A stretch of 42,926 nucleotides of DNA from Nostocoides australiense Ben110 (GCF_001050535.1 NZ_HG764815.1:1755864-1798789); one strand, 5' to 3'. Counted from the first letter of the stretch, positions 23,677 to 31,947 are shown. Notes: a model not told the origin generated them from the letters alone. Translations and numbers: made by a program.

Positions 23677-24585
23677 GTGTTCGACGTCGGCCGCCTTCAC
23701 GTCCTCTTGCAGGTCATCGAGCGAGGCTCCGTCACCGCGGCGGCCGCGCGGCTGAACTACACCCCATCGGCGGTGTCGCAGCAGCTAAGGCGCCTGGAGC
23801 GGGAGGTCGGGCAGCCCCTGCTGATCCGGCACGCGCGAGGCATGGAGCCGACCGAGGCCGGCCAGGTCCTTGCCGGCCATGCCCGCAAGGTCATCCGGCA
23901 GCTGACCGCCGCCGAGTCGGATCTGCAGGAGATGGCCGGGCTGCGCCGGGGCCAGCTGAGCATCGGAACCTTCGCCACCGTGGGCAGTTCGTTCGTGCCG
24001 ATTGCCGTGCAACGCTTCCGGGCGCTCTACCCCTCCATCCGGCTTAACATCCACAGCGCACGAGAGGCTGCTCTGCTCACCATGCTCGAGGAAGGCAGCG
24101 TCGGGCTGTCGCTGCTGTGGGACTACGAGTGGCGACGGCTCGACCCCACCCAGTTCGCCCTGACGACCCTGTTCGAGGACCCCACCGTCCTCGTCGTCGC
24201 CGCCGATCACCGGCTCGCTCGCAAGCGCCAGGTGTCGATGGCCGACCTGGCCGAGGAGCAGTGGATCATTCGCGCCGCGCACCCGGTCGTCGAGGTGCTG
24301 CAGCGCAGTGCCGCGGCCGCTGGCTTCGAGCCGCGAATCTCTTTCGAGGCCAACGATTATCAGGAAGCGCAGGCCATGGTCAGCGTTGGCTTCGGCATCG
24401 CGCTTGCCCCCCGCACCGCGATGACCAACAAGCACCCCGCCGTGCGCATCATCCCCCTCGGCGACAGTGCGCCACCTCGACGCATCGTTGCCGCCCACCG
24501 GCACGACCGCGTGCGTGCCGCCGCCGAGATCGCCTTCCACGAGGTGCTCATCGACGTTGCGCGTGACTACGCACCACAGGTCTGA
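23677..24585 (+). CDS. LysR-type transcriptional regulator
   Basis: GTG 23677 follows AAGGAAG. The 302-residue protein starts MFDVGRLHVLLQVIERGSVT, then AAAARLNYTPSAVSQQLRRL, the winged helix of LysR regulators; residues 90-300 form the periplasmic-binding-protein-like effector domain (RGQLSIGTFATVGSSFVPIA, then ALYPSIRLNI). It is divergent from the prpF-tctC-tctAB-usp operon, the usual LysR arrangement, so it probably activates that operon in response to the carboxylate or its product. A binding site candidate is at 23512-23526. A convergent hairpin follows its stop. Confidence 0.94.
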   Translation: MFDVGRLHVLLQVIERGSVTAAAARLNYTPSAVSQQLRRLEREVGQPLLIRHARGMEPTEAGQVLAGHARKVIRQLTAAESDLQEMAGLRRGQLSIGTFATVGSSFVPIAVQRFRALYPSIRLNIHSAREAALLTMLEEGSVGLSLLWDYEWRRLDPTQFALTTLFEDPTVLVVAADHRLARKRQVSMADLAEEQWIIRAAHPVVEVLQRSAAAAGFEPRISFEANDYQEAQAMVSVGFGIALAPRTAMTNKHPAVRIIPLGDSAPPRRIVAAHRHDRVRAAAEIAFHEVLIDVARDYAPQV

Positions 24586-24589
24586 CAGC

Positions 24590-24613
24590 GACGTCGGACA
24601 CAGCCCCGACGTC
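24590..24613. terminator. Hairpin between lysR and the PCD-VOC gene
   Basis: GACGTCGG at 24590-24597 pairs with CCGACGTC at 24606-24613 around an 8-nt loop. It lies directly after the lysR stop and before the convergent gene end at 24639, so it probably terminates lysR and may act in both directions. Confidence 0.55.
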
Positions 24614-24638
24614 AGGGCCCCGGCTCGTCGCGGCCGGG

Positions 24639-25351
24639 TCAGCCCGCGGGCGCCGGTGAGGCGGCGACGCAGACGACGCCCCGGTTGCCCTCCTGGTCGG
24701 CGATCACCGTCAGCCCCGGCGCGTCGCTGTCGTCGACGACGGTCCCACCCGCCGCGAGTGCCGCAGCGATCCGCTGCGCGGCCACGTCGGCAGCCAGGTA
24801 CACCTCGACATGGAAGCGCTGGCGCGCCTCCGCCCCGTCGGCGTCGCCGAACCACAGATTCGGCACCCGTCCCGTGGCGTCCCGCACCTCGTCGCTCGGC
24901 GTCCCGCGCCCCTGGGCCTCGGCCTCGCCGGCGAGCAACGCTGCCCATACGGGGGCGATCGTCGCGGAGTCGTTCGCGTCGAGACCCAGCTCGACCACGC
25001 AGGCCGCGCCGGGGTCGGCGGTCAGGCCCTGCGCGGCGGCGATCTCGGCGATGCGGTGCGCGAGATCGACATCCTGCTGGGTCACCCACTCGACGATGTG
25101 CTCGGTGCCCTCGTCGTCGCGGAAGATCGCGTCGGGGCTGCTGAGCTTGAGGTCGACGTATGCCGCGCCCAGCGCTACGCGCGGGTAGTGGCCGAGCGCC
25201 TCGCCCGCCTCGCCCGCCTCGCCGACGGCGGCGACGAAGCGGACGCCGGCGGCGAATGAGTCGGTCAGATAGCGGGTCTGCAGTCCCTGGGCCGCTTCGT
25301 CCAGTCGGTCAGCCTGGCCTCGGTGATCTGGTCCCCCGTCAGCCTGTCCAT
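24639..25351 (-). pseudogene. Pterin dehydratase-like plus VOC domain protein, one frameshift
   Basis: ATG 25351 starts MDRLTGDQITEARLTDWTK, the N-terminus of 4a-hydroxytetrahydrobiopterin dehydratase-like (PCD) proteins. The frame then stops, but another frame continues the family seamlessly: AAQGLQTRYLTDSFAAGVRF, GHYPRVALGAAYVDLKL (the PCD P-x-V-x-x-x-x-x-x-V-x-L core, here with His preserved), then WVTQQDVDLAHRIAEIA. After that comes a glyoxalase/VOC-type domain (VPNLWFGDADG, FHVEVYLAAD, GLTVIADQEGNRG). The indel is at about 25290-25303. PCD-VOC fusions are recurrent in actinobacteria, and their reaction is unproven. A run of GAGGCGGGC repeats lies near 25200. Confidence 0.75.
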
Positions 25352-25425
25352 GGCTGGTGACGATAGCGATGAATCGTGTCCGCCGCGCCGGGTGCGGGCA
25401 AGCAGATCCGCGACCGGCGCTGCTG

Positions 25426-25971
25426 TCAGGCCTTGGTGCGATAGGTGAGGATGGCGTTGCCGGTGCGGGTGACTTTGCTGTCCACGAGTTCCAGGAGCAG
25501 CGGACCGTCGATGCCTTCGAAGAGGGTGCGGCCGCCGCCGGCTGCGGCGGGGTGCACTGTCAGGGTCAGGGTGTCGAGCAGATCGGCGAGGAGCAGCTCG
25601 CGGATGACCGTGATCCCGTTGACGTTGATGTCGCCCCCGTCGCCGGCCTTCAGGCTTCGGACGAACTCGAGCAGGTCGCCGTCGATGACGGAAGCGTTCT
25701 CCCACGCCAGATCGCCGGTCAGCGTCCGGCTCGCGACATACTTCGGCGCCGGGTTGATGAAGGCGGCGAACGGGTCGTCCGTCTGGGCCGGCCAGTAGCC
25801 CGCCCACTCCTCGTAGATCTTGCGTCCGAGGATCACGTCGGTGCAGGACGCGAGGCTTTCGGCCATGAAGGCCTCCTCCTCCGGTCCCATGCTCTCGAAC
25901 TGGAAGAAGGTGTCGGGCCGCTCCACGATGCCGTCAACGGAGCTGAACAGATGGGCGGTGGCCTTACGCAT
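25426..25971 (-). CDS. Dihydrofolate reductase-family (RibD C-terminal-like) protein
   Basis: ATG 25971 is 5 nt behind AGGAGG; in-frame upstream ATGs lie in the divergent promoter and are not used. The 181 residues start MRKATAHLFSSVDGIVERPD, and continue with DVILGRKIYEEWAGYWP, YVASRTL and GGDINVNGITVIRELLLADL, then LFEGIDGPLLLEL. This is the deaminase-reductase fold (RibD_C) of the widespread YyaP/YwjB-like DHFR-family proteins. NAD(P)H-binding is expected; real substrate unknown. It is divergent from an HxlR-type regulator with an operator between, so its expression is probably controlled by that regulator. Confidence 0.93.
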   Translation of the reverse strand: MRKATAHLFSSVDGIVERPDTFFQFESMGPEEEAFMAESLASCTDVILGRKIYEEWAGYWPAQTDDPFAAFINPAPKYVASRTLTGDLAWENASVIDGDLLEFVRSLKAGDGGDINVNGITVIRELLLADLLDTLTLTVHPAAAGGGRTLFEGIDGPLLLELVDSKVTRTGNAILTYRTKA

Positions 25972-26027
25972 GCGTTCCTCCTGGTCTGATGGGTGCCGCA
26001 CTAGGCGCGACATGATCACGCTATTTA

Positions 26028-26062
26028 AGCAAGTAAAATCTGTAAAGAGCCATTTTCTTGCT
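26028..26062. promoter_or_regulatory. Operator between the DHFR-family and HxlR genes
   Basis: AGCAAG at 26028-26033 and CTTGCT at 26057-26062 form an inverted repeat, with AAAA/TTTT-rich flanks extending the symmetry. The right arm overlaps the TAAGAT box (26062-26067) that stands 6 nt before the ATG at 26074. Confidence 0.6.
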
Positions 26063-26073
26063 AAGATGAAGTC

Positions 26074-26727
26074 ATGCGGGAGCGTGACTACGGACAGTAC
26101 TGCGGACTCGCCCGGGCTCTCGACGTTGTCGGGGACCGCTGGGCGCTGCTCATCGTGCGTGACCTGCTCAGTGGGCCGCACCGCTTCGGTGAGTTGCAGG
26201 CTGGTTTGCCCCGGATCCCCAGCAATGTGCTGACCAACCGGCTCAAGGAACTCGAAGAGGCAGGCGTTGTCGAGCGCGTGGTGCGGCCGGCGCCGGGGCG
26301 GGGGACGGCATACCGCCTCACGACCGACGGCTACGCGCTGGAGGAAACCCTTGTGGCACTAGGCCGTTGGGGAGCGCCACGCCTCGGCGATCCGCGTGAG
26401 GGTGAGATCGTGACAGCGGAATCCTTCGCGATGGCCTTGCGGACGACCTTCCGTCCCGATACCGCGGGCGACGTCGCCGCGACCACACCCGTCACCTACG
26501 AGGTCCACCTGGGTGACCTCGTCACGCACGCCATCGTCACGGGCGATCGCGTCACCGCAGGCACAGGACCTGCCACGAAGGCGGACCTCATCATCCGGTC
26601 CGGCCCCGAGATCAAGCAGGTCATGGCCGGCGAGATCACGCCCACTCAAGCCCTCCGCGCGGGCACGGTGACCATCGAGGGATCACGCAGGCTTTGGACC
26701 CGGTTCGCCCGGACCTTCCGCACCTGA
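26074..26727 (+). CDS. HxlR-family regulator with C-terminal SCP2-like domain
   Basis: ATG 26074 has TAAGAT at 26062-26067 and no Shine-Dalgarno, so it is probably leaderless. The 217 residues begin MRERDYGQYCGLARALDVVG, then DRWALLIVRDLLSGPHRFGE, typical HxlR with the conserved Cys in Y-C-x-L-A-R. RIPSNVLTNRLKELEEAGVV is the recognition helix region. The C-terminal about 100 residues (SFAMALRTTFRP to GTVTIEGSRRLWTRFARTF) resemble an SCP2-type ligand pocket seen in longer HxlR relatives. The N-terminal Cys may sense electrophiles or oxidants. Divergent from, and likely controlling, the DHFR-family gene. Confidence 0.92.
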   Translation: MRERDYGQYCGLARALDVVGDRWALLIVRDLLSGPHRFGELQAGLPRIPSNVLTNRLKELEEAGVVERVVRPAPGRGTAYRLTTDGYALEETLVALGRWGAPRLGDPREGEIVTAESFAMALRTTFRPDTAGDVAATTPVTYEVHLGDLVTHAIVTGDRVTAGTGPATKADLIIRSGPEIKQVMAGEITPTQALRAGTVTIEGSRRLWTRFARTFRT

Positions 26728-26744
26728 CCAATCCTCGTGGTGAC

Positions 26745-27359
26745 TCACCAGGGATAGTCCGGCTCCGGGGTTGCGTAGCTCGCCGGCCAGTCACGCTCGT
26801 AGGCTGGCGGGTAGTCCGGATGCCCGTAGTAGCAGTCGTAGTCGGTGTCGATCACCCGCTCCAGGTTCTCTTGGGCGCCCTGGATCCACTGCGCCTCCAG
26901 CGTGCGCCGCAGGCCTCTCGTGCGCACCTCGCGAAAAACCCTGCGGTGCAGGCTGGTCGGCGCGGCATACGGCCGGTCGGCCAGCAGACACGCGACAGCC
27001 ACGACGTCGTCGTCGGCCAGCCCACCAATGCCCTTGATGATCGGCGGCACATAGACCGGCGGTGGCGGTTTGGCGCACATCTGGGTGCTCCAGTCGTAAT
27101 CGGGATCCTTCTCCAGGTGCATGCGGAGCCGGGCGATGCTGTGGTCTCGGGGACCACCGCGCTCCTCGAGAGGCAGCATCCGGCGCGTGCGGTCGAGGAC
27201 GGCCGATTCGCCGCGCTCGAGCTCGGCGCAGATCTCGCCGAGGTCGCGCCCCTCGCGGACCAGGCGCACCAAGGTGGTGTAGTCGTCAGAGGTCCACGGA
27301 AGTCCGGAGCGCGCCGGATGGGTCGGCTTGGGAAGGGCGTGCATGTGAGGAATCGTCAT
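26745..27359 (-). CDS. Hypothetical protein with a helix-turn-helix-like N-terminus
   Basis: ATG 27359 follows GGGGGAGG at 8 nt. The 204 residues read LPWTSDDYTTLVRLVREGRD then LGEICAELERGESAVLDRTRRMLP, which resembles a short Myb/SANT-like or resolvase-like helix-turn-helix (W-T-x-x-x-x-x-L-x-x-L-x-x-E-G-x-x-L-x-E-I). The rest is Pro/Tyr-rich (PPPPVYVPPIIKGIGGLADD, a Tyr-rich end DTDYDCYYGHPDYPP) and unknown. DNA binding is an inference from the N-terminal part only. It is divergent from the DUF2786-like gene, across a region with a perfect DnaA box. Confidence 0.7.
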   Translation of the reverse strand: MTIPHMHALPKPTHPARSGLPWTSDDYTTLVRLVREGRDLGEICAELERGESAVLDRTRRMLPLEERGGPRDHSIARLRMHLEKDPDYDWSTQMCAKPPPPVYVPPIIKGIGGLADDDVVAVACLLADRPYAAPTSLHRRVFREVRTRGLRRTLEAQWIQGAQENLERVIDTDYDCYYGHPDYPPAYERDWPASYATPEPDYPW

Positions 27360-27398
27360 GGGGACAGCCTCCCCCCACACGGCGAAATGCGGAGAAAG

Positions 27399-27407
27399 TT
27401 ATCCACA
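27399..27407 (+). promoter_or_regulatory. Consensus DnaA box
   Basis: TTATCCACA at 27399-27407 matches the strict DnaA consensus. It sits in the 155-nt gap between two divergent genes. Only one box is visible, so it is not an origin; it may be a regulatory or titration site, or coincidental. Confidence 0.5.
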
Positions 27408-27474
27408 GGCGGGCGGCGGTGGGCTTCGGTGGCGGCCGCGCTGTCGGAGTCCGCTGGCAGCTTTGCCACCAGAC

Positions 27475-27493
27475 GCGCACCAGGGGGGTGCGC
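27475..27493 (+). repeat. Leader hairpin before the DUF2786-like gene
   Basis: GCGCACC at 27475-27481, loop AGGGG, and GGTGCGC at 27487-27493. It ends 21 nt before the ATG at 27515 and close to its GAAGGA ribosome binding site, so it could influence translation or transcription. Confidence 0.4.
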
Positions 27494-27514
27494 CGGCGGA
27501 GAAGGACGACCACG

Positions 27515-28000
27515 ATGGGACGACGAAACCAACAGCGGCGCGCGGCCAAAGCCAAGGAGCGGCGACGGCATACCGTGCCAGCACCGGCATACAGCGGGGC
27601 CGGCCCGGGGTCCGCCGCGTTGCCACCGCCCGCGAACGGGACCGAGCAGGTGCGCGCCGAGACACTGGAAGCCATCGGACACGTCGCCACCGGACGGTCC
27701 GCGTATGCCGAGAGCGGCATCCAGCGACTGGTGACGCGCTCGCACGAGCCCGGCCATGCCCGGGTGATCACCCGGGAGTTGGCCTCGTTGCTTCGGGAAC
27801 TCCTGCGCGCGGCCTGGATGGCGGGCTGGCGGCCGCTCGACCTCACCCGGCACGTCGAGCGTCACCTCGATGCCCGTCATCTGCCGATCCCCGGCGACGC
27901 GATGACGGCCGAACTCGGGACGTATGCCGCGGCGACCCTCGCCCCCGACTGGCCAGGGCAGTTGCGCGCCATCGATGCCCGCCGCTGGTGGCCCAGTTAA
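27515..28000 (+). pseudogene. DUF2786-type protein, stopped early
   Basis: ATG 27515 is behind GAAGGA. The 161 residues start MGRRNQQRRAAKAKERRR, then MAGWRPLDLTRHVERHLDAR and WPGQLRAIDARRWW, matching the N-terminal region of actinobacterial DUF2786-containing proteins. An in-frame TAA at 27998-28000 ends the frame, but QDHVTARAAREGFEPVLRPA continues the family in the same frame to about 28100, indicating a nonsense change. The DUF2786 domain itself, which should follow, is absent; a catalase gene begins at 28254. So the gene lost its C-terminal half by a rearrangement with the left edge of the katE block and also acquired a stop. Function unknown. Confidence 0.6.
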
Positions 28001-28253
28001 CAGGACCATGTCACCGCCCGGGCCGCGCGGGAGGGGTTCGAGCCGGTCTTGCGGCCCGCTCTTGCCCTCGCGGCCAGGCTCCCGACCGGCGGGCGGGTAG
28101 GGCGCGTCGGTGTCCGCGCAGGAGGAGCCGCCGGGGGCCGGGCGTCCTCCGCGAGCCCGAGTACCCCTATGGGTGTTGCGTGGTGCGGGGCGTCCCCGCA
28201 GGATGAGAGGCCATTGACCTGATCCGGAACGGCCCGAGCAGAAGGAGAACCGC
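28001..28253 (+). other. Remnant tail of the DUF2786-like gene and katE leader
   Basis: To about 28100 the sequence still reads in frame as the continuation of the preceding gene. From there to 28253 no gene is visible; GAAGGAGAA at 28240-28248 is the katE ribosome binding site. Confidence 0.45.
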
Positions 28254-30509
28254 ATGTCATCGCCCAAGAAGAAGACCCCCGGCGCGGACATGGCGTCCCC
28301 CGCGCCCCGGCCACCCGGCCCCGGCGTGGAGGACCCCTCTCTGGACGAGCCCACGGCCCCGGTGGCTCCGCCGCCGCCCAAGGCGTCCCAACAGGGCCCG
28401 GCCACGGTGACGCCCACCGGTGCCCCCACGGGCGCGCCGCCCGAGGCCATGGCCCAGCAGGGCGAGTACCTGACGACGGCCCAGGGGGCGCGGCTGCGGA
28501 CCACCGACCACGCCCTCAAGGCGGGTCGGCGCGGGCCCGTTCTCCTGCAGGACCACCACCTCCGCGAGAAGATCACCCACTTCGACCACGAGCGCATCCC
28601 GGAGCGGGTCGTGCACGCCCGCGGCACGGGCGCCCACGGCGTGTTCGTCGCCAACGGACGGGCGGCCAAGATCTGCCGCGCGGCATTCCTGAAGAAGGGC
28701 GTGGAGACACCGACGTTCGTGCGGTTCTCCACCGTCCAGGGCTTCCGCGGGTCGTCGGACACGGTCCGTGACACCCGGGGCTTCGCGACAAAGTTCTACA
28801 CCTCCGAGGGCAACTACGACCTCGTGGGCAACAACATTCCGGTGTTCTTCATCCAGGAGGGCATCAAGTTCCCCGACATCGTCCATGCGGTGAAGCCCGA
28901 GCCCGACCGGGAGATCCCTCAGGCGCAGAGCGCGCACGACACCTTCTGGGACTTCGTGTCGCTGCACACCGAGGCGCAGGCGCACGTGGCGTGGTCCATG
29001 TCCGACCGGGCCGTGCCCCTCTCGTACCGCATGATGGAGGGGTTCGGGGTCCACACCTTCCGGCTCATCAACGACGCGGGTGAGACCAGCCTCGTGAAAT
29101 TCCACTGGAAGCCGCGCCAAGGCGTCCACTCGCAGGTGTGGGAGGAGACCCAGCTGACGGCCGGGAACGATCCTGACTTCCACCGTCGGGACCTCTACGA
29201 CGCCATCGACGCCGGCGCGTACCCGGTGTGGGACCTCGGCGTCCAGGTCATGCCCGACACGGACGACGAGACGTTCGAGGGCATCGACCTGCTGGACCCG
29301 ACCAAGTTCGTCCCCGAGGAGCTGTGCCCGGTGGAGATCATCGGCACCATGACCCTCAACCGGCGCCCCATCAACTTCTTCGCCGAGGTGGAGCAGGTCA
29401 TGTTCAACCCCGGCAACCTGGTGCCCGGCATCGACGTGACCAACGACCCGCTGCTGCAGGTGCGGCTGTTCTCCTACATCGACACCCAGATCACCCGCCT
29501 GGGTGGGCCGAACTTCAACCAACTGCCCATCAACCGCGCCCACTGCCCGGTCAACGACATGTTCCGCGACGGGTTCCACCAGCACGCGGTGCACGGCGGA
29601 GTCGCGCCCTATCGACCGAACTCGCTCGACGGCGGCAACCCCGCCGAGGCGTCCGAGGACTCCGGCGCCTTCATCGACGTGCCGCACCCGGTGGCGCCCG
29701 GCGCCAAGGTGCGGGAGCTGTCGGCCAGCTTCGACGACCACTTCAGCCAGGCGACCCTCTTCGTGCGCTCGCTCAGCGAGGTGGAACGCGAGCACCTGAC
29801 GCGGGCGTACACCTTCGAGCTGGGCAAGTGTTACGAGGAGGCGATCCGGCTCCGCCAGCTGCAGTGCCTCGCGAACATCGACGCCGACCTGTGCGCCGAG
29901 GTCGCCCGCGGGCTCGGCCTGCCAGCCCCCGAGCCGACCGTGCCGCCGGCGGACGTCGAGCCCAGCCCGGCGCTGTCGCAGGTGGGCGGCACGTGGCCGA
30001 TCGCCGGCCGCAAGGTGGCCCTCGTCGTGGACGCCGACACCGACCCCACTGCGGTGCAGGCGGCGAAGGATGCCGTTACGGCCGCGGGGATGATGGCGTT
30101 CGTCACGGCACCCTCCGGCGGGAAGCTCGGGGACGTCGTGGTCGACCGGACGTTCCTCACGGCGGCGTCGATCGAGTTCGACTCCGTTCTCGTCGTGGAC
30201 GCTCCCGCGCCCGCACCGGACGCGGTCCCGCTGTTCGACGCCAAGGCGGGGCACGCGACGGCCGGCCTGCCCGTGGACCCGCGGGTGGCGAAGCTGGTGG
30301 CGGAGATGTTCCGGCACTTCAAGGCCATCGGGGTCGCCTCCGACGCGACGGACGTCCTGACGGCGGCCGGCGTGCCCGAGGACGCCCCCGGCGTGGTCGT
30401 CGGGGAGCCGGCCGCGGTGGTCGGAAAACTGGCGGCCCTGCTCGCCGAGCACCGGGTCTGGCACCGCTTCGGGCCGGTGGCCGAGGAGTCCGACGCAGCC
30501 CGACGGTGA
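28254..30509 (+). CDS. katE: Large-subunit (clade 2) catalase HPII
   Basis: At 751 residues it is of the large monofunctional catalase type. After a Pro-rich N-terminus (residues 1-65) come RVVHARGTGAHGVF with the distal His, VRFSTVQGFRGSSDTVRDTRGFA, NNIPVFFIQEG with the distal Asn, and RLFSYIDTQITRLGGPNFNQLP with the heme-ligand Tyr in R-x-x-x-Y. The last about 150 residues (RKVALVVDADTDPTAV to VAKLVAEMFRHFKAIG) are the flavodoxin/GATase1-like domain of clade 2 enzymes. It decomposes hydrogen peroxide in the cytoplasm. It lies next to an N-terminally truncated fadN-like gene, convergent, and lacks GTATGCC motifs common elsewhere, so it may be recently acquired. Confidence 0.97.
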   Translation: MSSPKKKTPGADMASPAPRPPGPGVEDPSLDEPTAPVAPPPPKASQQGPATVTPTGAPTGAPPEAMAQQGEYLTTAQGARLRTTDHALKAGRRGPVLLQDHHLREKITHFDHERIPERVVHARGTGAHGVFVANGRAAKICRAAFLKKGVETPTFVRFSTVQGFRGSSDTVRDTRGFATKFYTSEGNYDLVGNNIPVFFIQEGIKFPDIVHAVKPEPDREIPQAQSAHDTFWDFVSLHTEAQAHVAWSMSDRAVPLSYRMMEGFGVHTFRLINDAGETSLVKFHWKPRQGVHSQVWEETQLTAGNDPDFHRRDLYDAIDAGAYPVWDLGVQVMPDTDDETFEGIDLLDPTKFVPEELCPVEIIGTMTLNRRPINFFAEVEQVMFNPGNLVPGIDVTNDPLLQVRLFSYIDTQITRLGGPNFNQLPINRAHCPVNDMFRDGFHQHAVHGGVAPYRPNSLDGGNPAEASEDSGAFIDVPHPVAPGAKVRELSASFDDHFSQATLFVRSLSEVEREHLTRAYTFELGKCYEEAIRLRQLQCLANIDADLCAEVARGLGLPAPEPTVPPADVEPSPALSQVGGTWPIAGRKVALVVDADTDPTAVQAAKDAVTAAGMMAFVTAPSGGKLGDVVVDRTFLTAASIEFDSVLVVDAPAPAPDAVPLFDAKAGHATAGLPVDPRVAKLVAEMFRHFKAIGVASDATDVLTAAGVPEDAPGVVVGEPAAVVGKLAALLAEHRVWHRFGPVAEESDAARR

Positions 30510-30521
30510 GCCGGGAGGCGG

Positions 30522-31565
30522 TCAGTTCGCCAAGGCCTTGTTCGTCCGGAGCAGGTGCCACACGCGCTCCTGGTTGAGGGGACGTTGCAGCAGGTCCACC
30601 GCGGCGTCCACCTCCAGGGGGAGCAGGTCCTCCTCGGACGCCGTCGCCCCGGGCCGGTCGCCGGTCAGGATCCCGGCGATGCGGGCCACGATCGCACGGT
30701 CGGTCTCTGAGGCATCCGCCCACCCTGCGTCCAGCGGCTCGGCGTCGGGGGAGTGGAGGGGCAGTTCGGCCGGGGCCGGCGGCGTCCAACCGCCCTCGAG
30801 CAGGTCGAGCGCCACCGCCTTGGCCTCGGCCAGCACCCGGTGTACCGAAGCGACGACCTCGTCGTGGTCGGTGAGCAGGTGCCAGTCGGCGGCCTGCCAC
30901 GCCGACGTGCTGACCTCGCAGCTGGTGGTCACCGCGAACGCGGACGCCGCGGGCAGGGGTTCGCCCGCCCCCAGCGCGCGTACCAGCGACTGCACCGTGC
31001 CGCCCCAGGCGGGGAGCAGCCCCACCGACCGCTCGGGGAAACCGGCGTACAGCTCGGCGTGCGTGACGACCCGGTTGGCGGCCAGCATCAGCTCGCAGCC
31101 GCCGCCGAGCGCGAAGCCCTTGGCAGCCGCCACCACCGGGAACGCGGAGTTCCGCAGCGCGTGGAACGACACCTGCCCGCGTCGGATCAGCGCCCGCAAG
31201 CCGTCCGGGTCCTCGGACTCGATGAAGTGCGTGAACGTCGCCAGGTTGGCCCCGGCGGAGAAGGCGCGGGGGTGGTCCGAACCGATGACGAGGGCGTCGA
31301 AGGCCCCCTCCTCGCCCAGGGCCAGGGCGCGCTCGACCATCTCGATGACGCCGGCGTCGCAGGTGTTCGTCTTGGTACGCAGCGCCAGGCAGGCGACGCC
31401 GTCGCCGAGGTCGACGATGGCGGCCGCCTCCGACTCGGCGAGCACGCCGTGGGCGCGCTGGGCGTCGGCGACGGTGAGCACGCCCTCGACCTTCCGCCGC
31501 TCCACCACCGAACCCGTCGACGACAGCACCGTGTCGGCGCCCGGGTAGAAGCCCCCGCGGCCCGG
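30522..31565 (-). pseudogene. FadN-like 3-hydroxyacyl-CoA dehydrogenase/enoyl-CoA hydratase, N-terminal part lost
   Basis: From about 31565 down the frame reads GGFYPGADTVLSSTGSVVER, AAIVDLGDGVACLALRTKTN, FSAGANLATF and AAKGFALGGGCELMLAANRV, i.e. the C-terminal crotonase domain with the oxyanion-hole Ala/Gly pattern, and the interdomain D-L-G-D-G-V seen in FadN-type bifunctional enzymes where the dehydrogenase comes first. The NAD-binding dehydrogenase half (400 or more residues) is missing; the frame merely extends upstream to 31646 through unrelated codons (MSGAGQIAGLPAWN). Only the hydratase half remains, about 345 residues. It is convergent with katE and truncated on its 5' side, so the block boundary is at about 31565. 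Confidence 0.82.
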
Positions 31566-31675
31566 CTCGGATGAGAACCTCCGGCGCCCAGCCAGGATCC
31601 CTCTATTCCAGGCAGGCAGGCCGGCGATCTGGCCCGCCCCGGACACATGGCGTGTCGCGCCCCTAGGCTGCGCCC

Positions 31676-31900
31676 ATGGGCAAGAACACGGTGCGCGACC
31701 GCCTCACCCGGGCATTGGCCGACCTCGACGACGCCGCCGATCCGGCCGGCCGGCTGGACGCCGCTCGACGCATCCGAGCCAGCGCAGAGGAGTTGGAACT
31801 GGACGAGGTCAGCAGCGCCCGCAAGCAGGGCACGTCCTGGCGCGCCATCGGGGCCGTCTACGGGTTGACCAAGCAGGGTGCACAGCAGCGCTTCCACTGA
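31676..31900 (+). CDS. Small helix-turn-helix-like actinobacterial protein
   Basis: ATG 31676 has TAGGCT at 31664-31669, 6 nt away, and no Shine-Dalgarno: leaderless geometry. The 74 residues (MGKNTVRDRLTRALADLDDA; then SSARKQGTSWRAIGAVYGLT and KQGAQQRFH at the end) have a C-terminal helix-turn-helix-like segment, S-W-x-x-I-G-x-x-x-G-x-T-K-Q-G-A-Q-Q-R, that I recognise from many short uncharacterised actinobacterial proteins. DNA-binding is inferred. It is convergent with the TspO-like gene and separated by a hairpin. Confidence 0.75.
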   Translation: MGKNTVRDRLTRALADLDDAADPAGRLDAARRIRASAEELELDEVSSARKQGTSWRAIGAVYGLTKQGAQQRFH

Positions 31901-31909
31901 CATACGACT

Positions 31910-31934
31910 GCCGCCGTACCCGGGGTTCGGCGGC
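31910..31934. terminator. Hairpin between convergent genes
   Basis: GCCGCCG (31910-31916) pairs with CGGCGGC (31928-31934) around an 11-nt loop. It lies just after the stop of the small HTH protein and before the TspO-like gene end at 31948. Confidence 0.55.
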
Positions 31935-31947
31935 GTGCGAGCCTGGC

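Noticed and set aside
25190-25240. GAGGCGGGC tandem repeat as a possible regulatory or minisatellite element
   Set aside because: Only about 2.5 units, inside the PCD-VOC coding frame where it encodes Gly-Glu-Ala repeats.
28257-30464. 735-residue minus-strand frame opposite katE
   Set aside because: Antisense shadow of a catalase with all catalytic residues.
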